A DNA stretch of 64,000 bases from Pandoraea pulmonicola (GCF_000815105.2 NZ_CP010310.2:4774001-4838000), one strand, 5' to 3'; shown: positions 19,194 to 28,094, counted from the stretch's first letter. Numbers and translations: made by a program. Notes: generated by a model from the letters alone, not told the origin.

Positions 19194-19802
19194 TTAATAG
19201 CCACCCTTCTTGCCAACGCCGACGAACACGAATTCGCTCGTCTTCGTGATCGGCTTGAACCACGGGCCCACGCCCGTTTCCTTGTCGACGTGGCGACCGA
19301 AGCACCACGGGCCCATGCCGCCGTGCGCCGCGTGAGCGCCCGCTGCCGGCGCGCCCGCGCCCATCTTGCAACCGAACTCGGCGAGCGTACCCGGCGCGTT
19401 CACGACCATCGTCAGCGTGTACTTGCCCGGACCGTCGAGCTTGACGTTGTCGCCGTAGTGCGGGCCGTCGGTCGCGACCATCGGCATCAGCAGACCTTCG
19501 ATGACCTTCGTGCCGTCGACCTTTTTCAGCTTGTAGGTGATTTCCAGCCCCGGAATCCAGTCGCCTTCGGCGTAGCCGTTCGGGTTCTTGGCAATGGCGT
19601 GAATGTCGGCCTCGAGGTGGATGTCCGACGCCTTGGCGTCGCGCATCATGCCGGCCGGTTCCATCGTGACCGGCTGGAGATAGACGGAGTTGATTTCCAT
19701 ACCCGCCACATTCAGCGGTTTGCCGATCGGATACTCGGCGGCCTGCGCCATAGTGGCCGCACCGGCAAGCAGCACCGCTGCCACGAGGGATTTCACGCGC
19801 AT
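19194..19802 (-). CDS. P19-type periplasmic iron-binding protein (FtrA)
   Basis: A 202-residue exported protein of the P19/Tp34 (iron transport periplasmic) family. After a signal peptide ending MAQAAEYPIG, the P19 domain shows the family residues MEINSVYLQPVTMEP (Met ligand area) and HLEADIHA (His ligands) and DGPHYGDNVKL. It dimerises and binds iron/copper in the periplasm to feed the FTR1 permease. First gene of the leftward operon. ATG 19802 follows CTGGAG. A Fur-like site lies 30-45 bases upstream. Confidence 0.9.
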   Translation of the reverse strand: MRVKSLVAAVLLAGAATMAQAAEYPIGKPLNVAGMEINSVYLQPVTMEPAGMMRDAKASDIHLEADIHAIAKNPNGYAEGDWIPGLEITYKLKKVDGTKVIEGLLMPMVATDGPHYGDNVKLDGPGKYTLTMVVNAPGTLAEFGCKMGAGAPAAGAHAAHGGMGPWCFGRHVDKETGVGPWFKPITKTSEFVFVGVGKKGGY

Positions 19803-19830
19803 ACACACTCCAGTAGGGTGAAGAAGTTAA

Positions 19831-19845
19831 TGCAAACAATTCTCA
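19831..19845 (-). promoter_or_regulatory. Fur-box-like site upstream of the FTR operon
   Basis: Read on the minus strand, TGAGAATTGTTTGCA agrees with the 7-1-7 Fur consensus TGATAATNATTATCA at 10 of 14 positions and lies about 30 bases before the P19 start. Iron repression of the FTR operon by Fur fits the gene functions. The match is imperfect. Confidence 0.5.
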
Positions 19846-19997
19846 CTAATTTTATCACCAACGCCACACGCAGACAAACGCCTGAAACCGAGAAGGCATG
19901 GGGGAAAGCGGGAGAATTGGGGCCGAGCGCCGCCCGGACGGGGCGCCTGGCGGATTCTTAGGGCGCGGTTACGAAAAATTACCGTGGCGCGACACCC

Positions 19998-20459
19998 TCA
20001 CGGCAGCACGCCGCCCCGGTCGATCTTGCGCGCGAGCACCACCGACGTCGTCGTGCGGGTCACGCCATCGATTTCGCCGATGGTGTCGAGCAGCGCGTCG
20101 AGTTGATCGGCCGAGGCCGCATGCAGCCAGGCGACGTAATCGAACTCGCCGCTCACCGAGCACAGCAGATGAATTTCCGGCATCTTGTTCAGGCGTCGCA
20201 TCACGTCGCGCCCCGAGCGCGGTTGCACGCTGATGCCCACGCAGGCCTGCAGACCGCCGCCGGCGGCATCCTGCCCCAGCCGCACGGTGTAGCCGGCGAT
20301 GACGCCCGCACGCTCCAGGCGGCCGAGGCGCGCGAGCACCGTCGTGCGCGCCACGCCAAGACGGCGCGCCAGATTGGCGGTGCTCTCGCGCGCGTTCACG
20401 CGCAGCAGCGCGAGCAGATTGCGGTCGAGTTCGTCGAGCGAAGTGGAGGACAGCGTCAT
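19998..20459 (-). CDS. Lrp/AsnC family transcriptional regulator
   Basis: A 153-residue feast/famine regulator: N-terminal HTH (LDELDRNLLALLRVNARESTANLARRLGVARTTVLARLGRLE) and C-terminal RAM/AsnC ligand domain. Such proteins respond to amino acids and often regulate transport or export genes; the nearest candidate is the polar amino acid transporter operon at 21065, about 600 bases away and divergent. An upstream ORF of 59 codons ends with a TGA that overlaps the ATG here. Confidence 0.92.
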   Translation of the reverse strand: MTLSSTSLDELDRNLLALLRVNARESTANLARRLGVARTTVLARLGRLERAGVIAGYTVRLGQDAAGGGLQACVGISVQPRSGRDVMRRLNKMPEIHLLCSVSGEFDYVAWLHAASADQLDALLDTIGEIDGVTRTTTSVVLARKIDRGGVLP

Positions 20460-21064
20460 TGCGCTTCGCCTTGAGAGCCGACGTCGCTGGCGTGCATCGT
20501 CGGCGCGCTCCCGACGGCCGCGCCGGTGCGCGGCATGCCGCGGAAATACGATGGGCCGTTGTTCAAGGCCCCGCTGCCCCTGTTACGGCGGCCGTCGGGC
20601 GAGGCAAGGCGTATGCGTGCAGTCGTGGTCGTCATGGTGGTCGTCACGGCGGGCGGGAGCAAGGTGTGGCCTGCGGCCCGCGCAATAACGGGCGTGTCGG
20701 CAGCAATGCGCGATTATAGAGCCCGCACACTCGCTTCGAGCCGATTGTCATCCGCCTTCAAGAGATACGATGACAATGCCGTCATGCAACGTCCCCTCAA
20801 TCGAGTGTTGAAGCGCTCTCACGCATGCACCGGGCGGTCGCTGCAGCGCCGCCACCGCGACTTACCCCTTGCTCCGTCAATGCCATGGCCAAGGGTATCC
20901 CCGCAACGCCGCGCTATTGACAACGCCGTTTCGCGTTGCGCAAAATCACATCACTTATATGACGACGTACAAGAAAGACCCTCCACGGCTGCCGCGGATG
21001 TCACGAGCGTAGCGGTATAGCGTGGCGCGTCGGCCCCGAACGTCACCGGAGACAGGCGTTTGCC
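20460..21064. other. Long divergent intergenic region with a minus-strand uORF candidate
   Basis: About 600 bases between the Lrp gene and the ABC operon. On the minus strand a TATAAT (20718-20713) is followed by an ORF starting ATG 20635 with four Thr codons in a row and ending in a 4-base overlap with the Lrp ATG. On the plus strand the same bases read as a Val-rich stretch (RAVVVVMVVVTAGG), but that frame does not stop until 21020. No rho-independent terminator is visible. No confident gene. Confidence 0.35.
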
Positions 21065-21853
21065 ATGCATTTCTCGTTCAATTTCGCCCCGCTGCTGCCT
21101 TATTGGCCGGTTTTCCTGGAAGGTGCGTGGCTCACGTTGAAGATGACCGTGCTGGCCGTGGTCATCGGCACGGCAGCGGGCACGCTGGTCGCGTTCGCCA
21201 AGCGCAGCCGCCGTCGCTGGCTCTCGCGCCTGTGCGGCATCTACATCGAATCGGTGCGCAACACACCGTTCCTCGTGCAGATTTTCCTGTTGTACTTCGG
21301 GCTGGCCAGCATCGGCGTGCACATGCCGACGTTCGCCGCCGCCGTCATCGCCATGGTGATCAATATCGGCGCATACGCGGCCGAGATCATTCGTGCGGGT
21401 CTGGAGGCGGTGCCGCGCGGGCAGATCGAAGCGGCCGAGTGTCTCGGCCTGTCGAAGTGGCGCATCGCGTGGCATGTGATGCTGCAGCCGTCCATCGAGA
21501 AGGTCTATCCGGCGCTCACCACGCAGTTCATTCTGATGATGCAGGCCTCGGCCATGGCCTCGCAGATTTCCGCCGAAGAACTCACGGCCGTGGCCAACAC
21601 GGTGCAGTCGGACACCTTCCGTTCGCTCGAGACGTACATCGTGGTCGCGGCGCTGTACCTCGTGCTTTCGCTGCTCGTGAAGCTCGTGGCTTGGGCCGCG
21701 GGCGAGTACTTCTTCAAACGCCGCCGCACCGTGCGACGCGCGGCAGCGCAAACCGCGCAGGCAGCACGCCGACGCGCCGCTGCCTCGCGCGCCGCGGCGC
21801 AAGCCGGCCCCGACGCCTCGGGAACCAACCCTGCGCAACGGAGCGCGTCATGA
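21065..21853 (+). CDS. Polar amino acid ABC transporter permease (first)
   Basis: A 262-residue HisM/GlnP-type inner-membrane permease with the family EAA loop (IEAAECLGLSKWRIAWHVMLQPSIEKVYPALT) that contacts the ATPase. The C-terminal ~50 residues are an Ala/Arg-rich tail not typical of the family. First of four genes; its TGA overlaps the ATG of the second permease by 4 bases. Together they form an importer of polar amino acids with unknown specificity. Confidence 0.92.
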   Translation: MHFSFNFAPLLPYWPVFLEGAWLTLKMTVLAVVIGTAAGTLVAFAKRSRRRWLSRLCGIYIESVRNTPFLVQIFLLYFGLASIGVHMPTFAAAVIAMVINIGAYAAEIIRAGLEAVPRGQIEAAECLGLSKWRIAWHVMLQPSIEKVYPALTTQFILMMQASAMASQISAEELTAVANTVQSDTFRSLETYIVVAALYLVLSLLVKLVAWAAGEYFFKRRRTVRRAAAQTAQAARRRAAASRAAAQAGPDASGTNPAQRSAS

Positions 21854-22503
21854 TCGGCAACTTTACCTGGACCTATTTCGGCTATCTGGTGCTGTCCATC
21901 GGCTGGACGCTGGTGCTCTCGCTCATCGCCTTCGTTCTCGGCAGCGCGGGCGGCTTCCTGGTGATGCTCGCGCGCATCTCGCCGCGCCGCTGGCTGCGTC
22001 TGCCGGCACAGGTATTCATCGAGGCGATTCAGGGCATTCCGCTGCTGATCCTGCTGTTCATCGTCTACTTCGGCCTGTCGGTCTACGGCTTCGAGTTGCC
22101 CGCCATCGTGGCCGCCGCCCTCGCGCTGATGGTCTACACGAGCGCCTACCTCGGCGACATCTGGCGCGGCTGCGTGGAAGCCATGCCGCGCGCGCAATGG
22201 GAGGCGGCGGAATGCCTGTCGTTCTCGCGCTGGCAGACGCTGCGGCTCGTGATCATCCCGCAGGCGGTGCGCCTGTCGCTGCCGCCGACCATCGGTTTTC
22301 TGGTGCAGATCATCAAGATGACGTCGCTCGCGTCGGTGATCGGCTTCGTGGAGCTCACCCGCGCGGGACAGATCATCAACAACTCGATATTCCAGCCCTT
22401 CCTCGTGTTCTCGCTGGTGGGGGTGTTCTATTTCCTGCTGTGCTACCCGCTCTCGCGCTGGAGCTCGCTACTCGAGGACAGGCTCAATGTCGGCAATCGT
22501 TAA
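21850..22503 (+). CDS. Polar amino acid ABC transporter permease (second)
   Basis: A 217-residue partner permease of the HisQ/HisM family, with EAA loop WEAAECLSFSRWQTLRLVIIPQAVRLSLPPTIG and about five membrane segments. The ATG overlaps the upstream stop (ATGA) and its own 3' end overlaps the ATPase gene by 17 bases, so the operon is translationally coupled. Confidence 0.92.
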   Translation: MIGNFTWTYFGYLVLSIGWTLVLSLIAFVLGSAGGFLVMLARISPRRWLRLPAQVFIEAIQGIPLLILLFIVYFGLSVYGFELPAIVAAALALMVYTSAYLGDIWRGCVEAMPRAQWEAAECLSFSRWQTLRLVIIPQAVRLSLPPTIGFLVQIIKMTSLASVIGFVELTRAGQIINNSIFQPFLVFSLVGVFYFLLCYPLSRWSSLLEDRLNVGNR

Positions 22504-23215
22504 GGTCAGTCAGATTCACAAGCGCTTCGGCGACAACCCCGTGCTCAAGGGCGTGTCGTTCGAAGTGGAGCGCGGCAAGATGGTGGCGATCATCGGCGCG
22601 AGCGGCTCGGGCAAGAGCACCGCACTGCGCTGCATCGACCGCCTGGAGACCATCGACGACGGCTCCATCGAAGTGTGCGGCATTCGCGTGGAAGATCCGC
22701 ATGTCGACTTGCATCAACTGCGACGCGAAGTGGGCATCGTCTTCCAGAGCTACAACCTGTTTCCACACCTGAGCGTGCGCGAAAACATCATGCTAGCGCT
22801 GCGTCACGTCAAGCGCATGCCGCGCGGCGAAGCGGAGGACGTCGCCAAGCGAGTGCTTGCACAGGTGGGACTCTCGGACAAGGCCGACAGCTACCCGGAA
22901 CAGCTCTCGGGCGGTCAGCAGCAGCGCGTGGCGATTGCGCGCTCGCTCGCCATGTCGCCGAAGGTCATGCTGTTCGACGAGGTGACGTCCGCGCTCGATC
23001 CGCAACTCACCGGCGAAGTCCTGCGCGTGATGGAAGACCTCGCCGCCGACGGCATGACGATGCTGCTCGTCACGCACGAAATGGCGTTTGCCAAGCGCGT
23101 GGCCGATCAGATCATCTACATGCATCAGGGCAAGGTGTGGGAAGTCGGTCCGGGCGAAATGCTCGACAACCCGCAAACGCCCGAACTGCGCGCGTTCCTC
23201 GCGAACGGGCTGTAA
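22487..23215 (+). CDS. Polar amino acid ABC transporter ATP-binding protein
   Basis: A 242-residue GlnQ/HisP-type ATPase: Walker A GASGSGKST (residues ~35-43), signature LSGGQQQRVAIA, Walker B VMLFDEVTSALDP and the H-loop LVTHEMAFAK. Energises the two permeases encoded immediately upstream. Starts inside the previous gene. Confidence 0.95.
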   Translation: MSAIVKVSQIHKRFGDNPVLKGVSFEVERGKMVAIIGASGSGKSTALRCIDRLETIDDGSIEVCGIRVEDPHVDLHQLRREVGIVFQSYNLFPHLSVRENIMLALRHVKRMPRGEAEDVAKRVLAQVGLSDKADSYPEQLSGGQQQRVAIARSLAMSPKVMLFDEVTSALDPQLTGEVLRVMEDLAADGMTMLLVTHEMAFAKRVADQIIYMHQGKVWEVGPGEMLDNPQTPELRAFLANGL

Positions 23216-23253
23216 GCACGCCACCTCGACAGACATCACAAGGAGACCACCGC

Positions 23254-24051
23254 ATGAAACTCAAGACGCTCTTCACGCAGGCCTGCGCCGCCGTTCTGCT
23301 CGGCGCGATGGCGCACACGGCGCTGGCCGATCAGCTCGACGACATCAGGAAGGCGGGCAAGATTCGCGTGGCCATCGCGATGGGCACGCCGCTGTACTCG
23401 TATGCCGACGCCAATCTGAAGCCCGTCGGCTCGGACGTGGAGACGGCCGAGTTGCTGGCGAAGGATCTGGGGGTGAAGCTCGACATCGTGTCCGTCACCA
23501 ACGCCGCGCGCGTGCCCACGCTGCAGGCCAATCGCGCCGACATCGTGGTCGCCGACTTGTCGATCACGCCCGAGCGTGCGCAGGTGGTCGACTTCTCGGT
23601 GCCGTACGCCGTCATCTCGATCATCGTGGGCGGGCCCAAGAGCATCGCCATCAAGGGTTACGAAGATCTGAACGGCAAGCGCATCGGCCTCACGCGCGCG
23701 ACCGTCAACGACACGCTGACCACGCAGAACGCCAAGGGTGCGCAGATCGTGCGCTATGAGGACGACGCCACGCTGATCACGTCGATGGTGACCGGCCAGG
23801 TGGATATCTTCTCGAGCACGCCGTCGAACCTGGGCGAGATGCAGAAGCGCGCGCCGGACAAGAACCTCGAGTTGAAATTCGCGCAGAAGGAGTTCGACCT
23901 GGGCATCGCGCTGAACAAGAACCAGCCCGCGCTCAAGGACTGGATCAACAACTGGGTGAAGGCCAATCTCAAGAACGGCAAGCTCAATGCCATCTACAAG
24001 AAATACCACGGACGCGATCTGCCCGAGAGCGTGACGAAGGCCGCTGCGTAA
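23254..24051 (+). CDS. Amino acid ABC transporter periplasmic substrate-binding protein
   Basis: A 265-residue family-3 solute-binding protein. Signal peptide residues 1-~25 (cleavage after ALA), then the SBP_bac_3 fold with KIRVAIAMGTPLYSYADANLKPVGSDVE and DLSITPERAQVVDFSVPY. ATG 23254 has AAGGAG 10 bases upstream. Fourth gene of the operon, delivering a polar or acidic amino acid to the permeases; the substrate cannot be read from sequence. Confidence 0.93.
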   Translation: MKLKTLFTQACAAVLLGAMAHTALADQLDDIRKAGKIRVAIAMGTPLYSYADANLKPVGSDVETAELLAKDLGVKLDIVSVTNAARVPTLQANRADIVVADLSITPERAQVVDFSVPYAVISIIVGGPKSIAIKGYEDLNGKRIGLTRATVNDTLTTQNAKGAQIVRYEDDATLITSMVTGQVDIFSSTPSNLGEMQKRAPDKNLELKFAQKEFDLGIALNKNQPALKDWINNWVKANLKNGKLNAIYKKYHGRDLPESVTKAAA

Positions 24052-24246
24052 GTCTCGAACGCGCTTCGAGCCGGCTCGCGCGCGTGCTTCGCGGCGCGGG
24101 CCGGCGGTCATTGGAACGCAACGGTAAGCCTTGCAAACCGCGACATGGTGTCGCAGGTTGGCGCATCGGAATCGCTGGCCTGACTTTCCGGAAAGGGGTA
24201 AGTTAGCGGCTTGCTGTCGAAAGACTCGTCTGCATCACGCCATCCG

Positions 24247-24705
24247 ATGACTTCCCTGCCCTGCGCCGATTCGACCTTATTGCCTGACCACGCACCTCTC
24301 GTCGCGCGAAGCAATCGCATCGCTCGCTCCCGCCATGCCGCACTCGGCACACTGGCGCTTGCACTGACGGCATTCGTCGCACCGGCAACCGCTGCCGGCG
24401 ACATCGAAGCGGGCAAGACGCTGTTCGCATCGCGCTGCGCGTCGTGCCACTCGGTCGGCCCGATGGCGGCATCGGGCTTTGGGCCGCAGCTCAACGGCAT
24501 CGCGAATCGCCACGCTGGCAGCCTGACCGACTTCGAGTATTCGAAAGCGATGAAGCAATCGGGCATCGTCTGGGACGACAAGACCCTCGCCGCCTTCATC
24601 GCCAACCCCGGCAAGATAGTGCCCGGCACCAAGATGCGCTTCTGGGGCATTGGCAACGAACGCAAGGTCGCCGACCTCATCGCCTATCTGCATACGTTCA
24701 AGTGA
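24247..24705 (+). CDS. Class I c-type cytochrome
   Basis: A 152-residue exported monohaem cytochrome c of the mitochondrial/c2 type. Signal region around residues 28-50 (LALALTAFVAPATAA), haem motif C64-A-S-C67-H68, and a Met ligand in VPGTKMRFWG. Acts in the periplasm as electron carrier. A TTG at 24211 would add 12 residues; ATG 24247 is preferred but has no strong binding site. Stands alone between the amino acid transporter and a CopD-like gene. Confidence 0.88.
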   Translation: MTSLPCADSTLLPDHAPLVARSNRIARSRHAALGTLALALTAFVAPATAAGDIEAGKTLFASRCASCHSVGPMAASGFGPQLNGIANRHAGSLTDFEYSKAMKQSGIVWDDKTLAAFIANPGKIVPGTKMRFWGIGNERKVADLIAYLHTFK

Positions 24706-24819
24706 CGCGACGAATGCGTCGTCCGGCCGCCTGACGCATTCTTAGCAAGCGCGCCGCCCGCGCAATGGGCTCAATACAGCGCGATATACGGTGGAGAAAA
24801 CAATAACGGCGCCGGATTG

Positions 24820-25218
24820 CTAAACGGGCTTCAACACGGCCAGAACGACGATCGCCAGCGCCGTGGCGATTGCAGCGGGTGCGGCGTACCGCAAGACCGG
24901 CGCGCGAGGCGTATCGCCCCCGCGTTCCATGCGCCGCAGCGTGCCGGCCAATACGCCGTGCAGCGCCGACAGCCCCACCACCAGCACCAGCTTGACCATC
25001 AGCCAGACGGCGCCGAACCAGTGCCCCGCGACCGCGATCGCCGGCCCCGTGATCCATACGAGCGCGAGCGCCGGCGTGGTCACTCGCTGATCCCAGCGAC
25101 GAGCGGCGCGCAGGAGCACGAGATTGTCCACCGTCACACACCAGGCGAGCATCATCGCCCCGGCCACGAAGGTCATCACCGACGCAATATGCAGCGCCTT
25201 GATCGCGAGGTAGATCAT
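24820..25218 (-). CDS. CopD-like small integral membrane protein
   Basis: A 132-residue protein with four predicted membrane helices (IYLAIKALHIASVMTFVAGAMMLAW, ALALVWITGPAIAVAG, WLMVKLVLVVGLSALHGVLAG, AAIATALAIVVLAVL). The His residues in helices 1 and 3 and the overall pattern recall CopD/YphB-type (DUF2214-like) proteins, but the family assignment is weak. Its ATG overlaps the stop of the upstream DUF3817 gene (ATGA), so the two are made together. Confidence 0.65.
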   Translation of the reverse strand: MIYLAIKALHIASVMTFVAGAMMLAWCVTVDNLVLLRAARRWDQRVTTPALALVWITGPAIAVAGHWFGAVWLMVKLVLVVGLSALHGVLAGTLRRMERGGDTPRAPVLRYAAPAAIATALAIVVLAVLKPV

Positions 25219-25520
25219 TGGGCTGCCTGCTTGCGACCGAGCCACACGACGCTGGTGAAGCCGCAGAACGGAATCATCGCGGAGATTACGAGCCGGACAA
25301 CTTCCGAGCGCTTCCATCCCCCGCTCGCCGCCACGCCGAACACCATCCAGAGATAGGCGACAAAGGCGACGCCGTGCACCGGCCCCAGCCATTTGACGGC
25401 GACGGGCATTCCGCCCAGATGCTTGAGCGGCACGGCGATGCAGACCAGCAACACGAGGGTCGTCGCCTCGACAGCCGCCATGAGGCGGAGATTTCGCAGG
25501 GAATTCGTATCGGTGTCCAT
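25215..25520 (-). CDS. DUF3817 domain-containing membrane protein
   Basis: A ~101-residue membrane protein with three hydrophobic segments. RLMAAVEATTLVLLVCIAVPLKHLGG and VKWLGPVHGVAFVAYLWMVF match the DUF3817 (YdzA-like) pattern. Function unknown. The ATG at 25520 is chosen; an upstream ATG at 25583 would place the start in the promoter region shared with the divergent AraC-type gene. Coupled to the CopD-like gene by a 4-base overlap. Confidence 0.7.
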   Translation of the reverse strand: MDTDTNSLRNLRLMAAVEATTLVLLVCIAVPLKHLGGMPVAVKWLGPVHGVAFVAYLWMVFGVAASGGWKRSEVVRLVISAMIPFCGFTSVVWLGRKQAAQ

Positions 25521-25627
25521 GGAGACGATGCGCTCATCGGAAGATCGAGTCTCATTGTCCGGTCGGACGGCGAAATGCGCCATTGGCTAAAATGCCATCG
25601 TTCAACGGATTTCAGCCAATCAATTTC

Positions 25628-26578
25628 ATGCATACGGTTGCGGTGCTTCTGCTCCCCGGCTTCGTCGCTTTCGACATGACGATCCCCGGTGAGATTTTTT
25701 CGCGGGTCGAGGCGCCGGGCGTCGGTCGACCCTATCGGGTGTCGCTGTGCGCCGAGACGCGACGCGTCGAAAACGAATTCTTCCGTGCCGAAATCGAGCA
25801 CGGGCTGGACTGCCTTGCGCAGGCGGACACGATCGTCGTGCCTGGCATCATCGATCTCGACGCGCCGGTCTCCCCGAAAGTGCTGACGACGTTGCGCGAT
25901 GCGGCAGCGCGTGGCGCGAGGTTGGCCTCGATATGTTCCGGAGCGTTCGTGCTTGCCGCTGCCGGCCTGCTCGACGGCAGACGAGCCACGACACACTGGC
26001 TGGCGGCGGCGGAGTTGGTGCGGCGCTACCCGGCGATCGAGGTCGACCCCGCCGTGTTGTTTGTCGACGAGGGGGACGTGCTGACGTCGGCGGGTGCGGC
26101 GGCGGGAATCGACTTGTGCCTGCACCTCGTGCGCCGCGACTACGGAGCGGCGGCGGCGGCCGATGCCGCCCGCCTTGCGGTAGTGCCGCTCGCGCGAGAT
26201 GGCGGGCAGGCACAGTTCATTCGTCACGACACGCCCATGCCGCCGCCGTCCTTGCAGCCGCTTCTCGAGTGGATTCGACGGCAGTTGAAGGCACCGCTAA
26301 CGCTCGACGCCATCGCGCGTCACGCCCATACCAGCACACGGACGCTGAGCCGGCGGTTCGTCGCCGAAACGGGAATGCCACCGCTTCAGTGGGTGCTTGC
26401 GGCGCGCGTGCGGCGCGCTCAGGAGTTGTTGGAGACGACGGATCTGTCGATCGAGGCAGTTGCGCACGAAGTCGGCTTCGGATCGGCAACGTCGTTGCGC
26501 GAGCACTTCCGCCGTATCGCCGGGACGTCACCGGTCCAGTACCGCAAGAGTTTCGCATCGACGCTCCGCCGCGCTTAG
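25628..26578 (+). CDS. GlxA family AraC-type transcriptional regulator
   Basis: A 316-residue regulator with an N-terminal DJ-1/PfpI (class I glutamine amidotransferase-like) domain (VAVLLLPGFVAFDMTIPGEIF; LASICSGAFVLAAAGLLDGRRATTHW with the nucleophile-elbow Cys) and C-terminal double HTH of the AraC family (LDAIARHAHTSTRTLSRRFVAETGMPPLQWVLAARVRRAQELLE). ATG 25628 begins the conserved domain. Divergent from the DUF3817/CopD-like pair, which may be its target. Confidence 0.92.
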   Translation: MHTVAVLLLPGFVAFDMTIPGEIFSRVEAPGVGRPYRVSLCAETRRVENEFFRAEIEHGLDCLAQADTIVVPGIIDLDAPVSPKVLTTLRDAAARGARLASICSGAFVLAAAGLLDGRRATTHWLAAAELVRRYPAIEVDPAVLFVDEGDVLTSAGAAAGIDLCLHLVRRDYGAAAAADAARLAVVPLARDGGQAQFIRHDTPMPPPSLQPLLEWIRRQLKAPLTLDAIARHAHTSTRTLSRRFVAETGMPPLQWVLAARVRRAQELLETTDLSIEAVAHEVGFGSATSLREHFRRIAGTSPVQYRKSFASTLRRA

Positions 26579-26622
26579 GCGCAGCGTTCGTCGGCGCGGC
26601 AATCGCGGAAGACCGTCACTTG

Positions 26623-27222
26623 CTATCTGCTCTGAGGAAGCCGCTTTAGCGCCGCAGGCGCGGGAATGGCCTTCCACGCCATCAGGTCCTTTTCCACTTG
26701 CGGGCCGTTGGCACTCAACCACTCGCTCATGGCGGGTCCAGCCGGTTTTCCGTAGACCCGATGCGAATACACCACGACGACGCCCGTGCCGTCGAGCAAC
26801 AGGAAACGGGCGAACGCGACTTCCAGGAATGTCTGTGCGCCCAGCACCGCAACGACGAGATGCTCCGCCGGACTGTCGGCGGTTCGCGCCTTCGAATCGG
26901 TACGCAGGATCTTGCCACTGCGCTGGTAGTTGCTCAGCACCTTGTTTGCCACCTCGGCCAGTTGCTCGCCGGTCGAGACCCCGTCGTGGACGTTGACGGT
27001 GACCATGTCGGTCCACGAGGCCAGATCGGTCTGCCCCTTCGGCGTGAATTCGTTCTGACCGTCTTTCGACCATCGATGCTCGTACTCGACGCCACGGAAT
27101 GCCACGGCCGCCGCGGGCGCCGCAGACGCTTGCGATGACGCCGGGGCGCTCGACGCCCATGGCGACAGGACTGCACAAGCCAAAGCCAGAACTGCGCGAC
27201 CGACGGCGCGATGGGACGCCAT
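26623..27222 (-). CDS. Hypothetical exported protein
   Basis: A 199-residue protein with an N-terminal signal peptide (AVGRAVLALACAVLSPWASS, residues 5-24) and an Ala-rich linker. The mature part (FRGVEYEHRWSKDGQNEFTP ... AEHLVVAVLGAQTFLEVAFARFLLLDGTGVVVVYSHRVYG) has no domain I recognise. An ideal AGGAGGAAGAC precedes ATG 27222, so expression is likely good. Alone between the AraC-type gene and a divergent CBS gene. Confidence 0.75.
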   Translation of the reverse strand: MASHRAVGRAVLALACAVLSPWASSAPASSQASAAPAAAVAFRGVEYEHRWSKDGQNEFTPKGQTDLASWTDMVTVNVHDGVSTGEQLAEVANKVLSNYQRSGKILRTDSKARTADSPAEHLVVAVLGAQTFLEVAFARFLLLDGTGVVVVYSHRVYGKPAGPAMSEWLSANGPQVEKDLMAWKAIPAPAALKRLPQSR

Positions 27223-27453
27223 GTCTTCCTCCTGACGACTCGTATGTAGATGACCCGGCGCACCCTCCGGGCGAAATGTGCAACGGTGTGCAAATTCCGC
27301 CCGGCGTTTCCGAGGAACGCGACGGTCCGGAAGCGTTTGATGATGGCACACAATATGCGGCGGTGTGGAACGCGTGGCGAAGTCTCTTCGCCGAGCGCCT
27401 CTCTATCCGGTCTCACTGCCCGCCAGTGACGCCCCCTTTCGGAGGAATCCACC

Positions 27454-27924
27454 ATGCAGACACACCCATCGCAACAATCGCGTTCACCGTCAGGACAGTT
27501 CCTGCGCGACGTGATGACTCGCGATCCGGCATTCGTCCGCCGCGAGGACACGATTCAACACGCCGCGAAACTGATGGCGGATCTGAACATCGGTGCGTTG
27601 CCGGTATGTGCGGACGGCCACCTGGAAGGCATGATCACCGACCGCGACATTTCGGTCCGGTGCGTGGCTTCCGGCAAGCGCGCCAATTCCAAGGTCGGCG
27701 ACGCCATGTCGGACGGCGCGCAATGGTGCCGTGAGGACGACACCGTCGAGGACGCCTGCGACACCATGTGCCGCGAGCAGATCCGCCGCATGCCGGTCGT
27801 CGACGACAACAAGAAGTTGGTCGGCATGGTATCGATGGGCGATATCGCGACCAAGGTCGCCGACGAAGCCACGTGCGGCAGGATAGTCGCCGAAGTGTCA
27901 GTCCCGTCAGCGCCGAACCGCTGA
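27454..27924 (+). CDS. CBS domain-containing protein
   Basis: A 156-residue protein made of two CBS motifs: residues ~18-75 (VMTRDPAFVRREDTIQHAAKLMADLNIGALPV) and ~82-145 (VEDACDTMCREQIRRMPVVDDNKKLVGMVSMGDIATKV). Stand-alone CBS pairs bind adenosyl ligands and act as energy or stress sensors. GGAGGAATCCACC precedes the ATG. A tiny zinc-ribbon gene follows 17 bases later, probably in the same transcript. Confidence 0.9.
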   Translation: MQTHPSQQSRSPSGQFLRDVMTRDPAFVRREDTIQHAAKLMADLNIGALPVCADGHLEGMITDRDISVRCVASGKRANSKVGDAMSDGAQWCREDDTVEDACDTMCREQIRRMPVVDDNKKLVGMVSMGDIATKVADEATCGRIVAEVSVPSAPNR

Positions 27925-27941
27925 CGTGAGGATGGATCGTC

Positions 27942-28094
27942 ATGTCCGCCAAAGCCGGTGAAAAAGCCGAGAAAACGGGAGACTTCCGCTGCGCGCACTG
28001 CCATCGCACAACACACGTGACGAAGGGGCACACGATTCCCCGCTGCCCCCATTGCGGCCACGCGGCGTTCGATACGCGACGCAACGAACCATGA
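27942..28094 (+). CDS. Zinc-ribbon microprotein (50 residues)
   Basis: A 50-residue ORF. After a Lys/Glu-rich N-terminus it has CxxC (CAHC, residues 17-20) and CxxC (CPHCGH, 35-38) spaced by 14 residues, a typical zinc ribbon, with several extra His. GAGGA lies upstream of the ATG. It follows the CBS gene closely. Role unknown; it could bind nucleic acid or a protein partner. Confidence 0.7.
   Translation: MSAKAGEKAEKTGDFRCAHCHRTTHVTKGHTIPRCPHCGHAAFDTRRNEP

Noticed and set aside
20610..20660. ilvB-type Val-rich leader peptide on the plus strand
   Set aside because: No stop codon soon after the Val run, no terminator and no branched-chain gene downstream; kept only as a weak finding.
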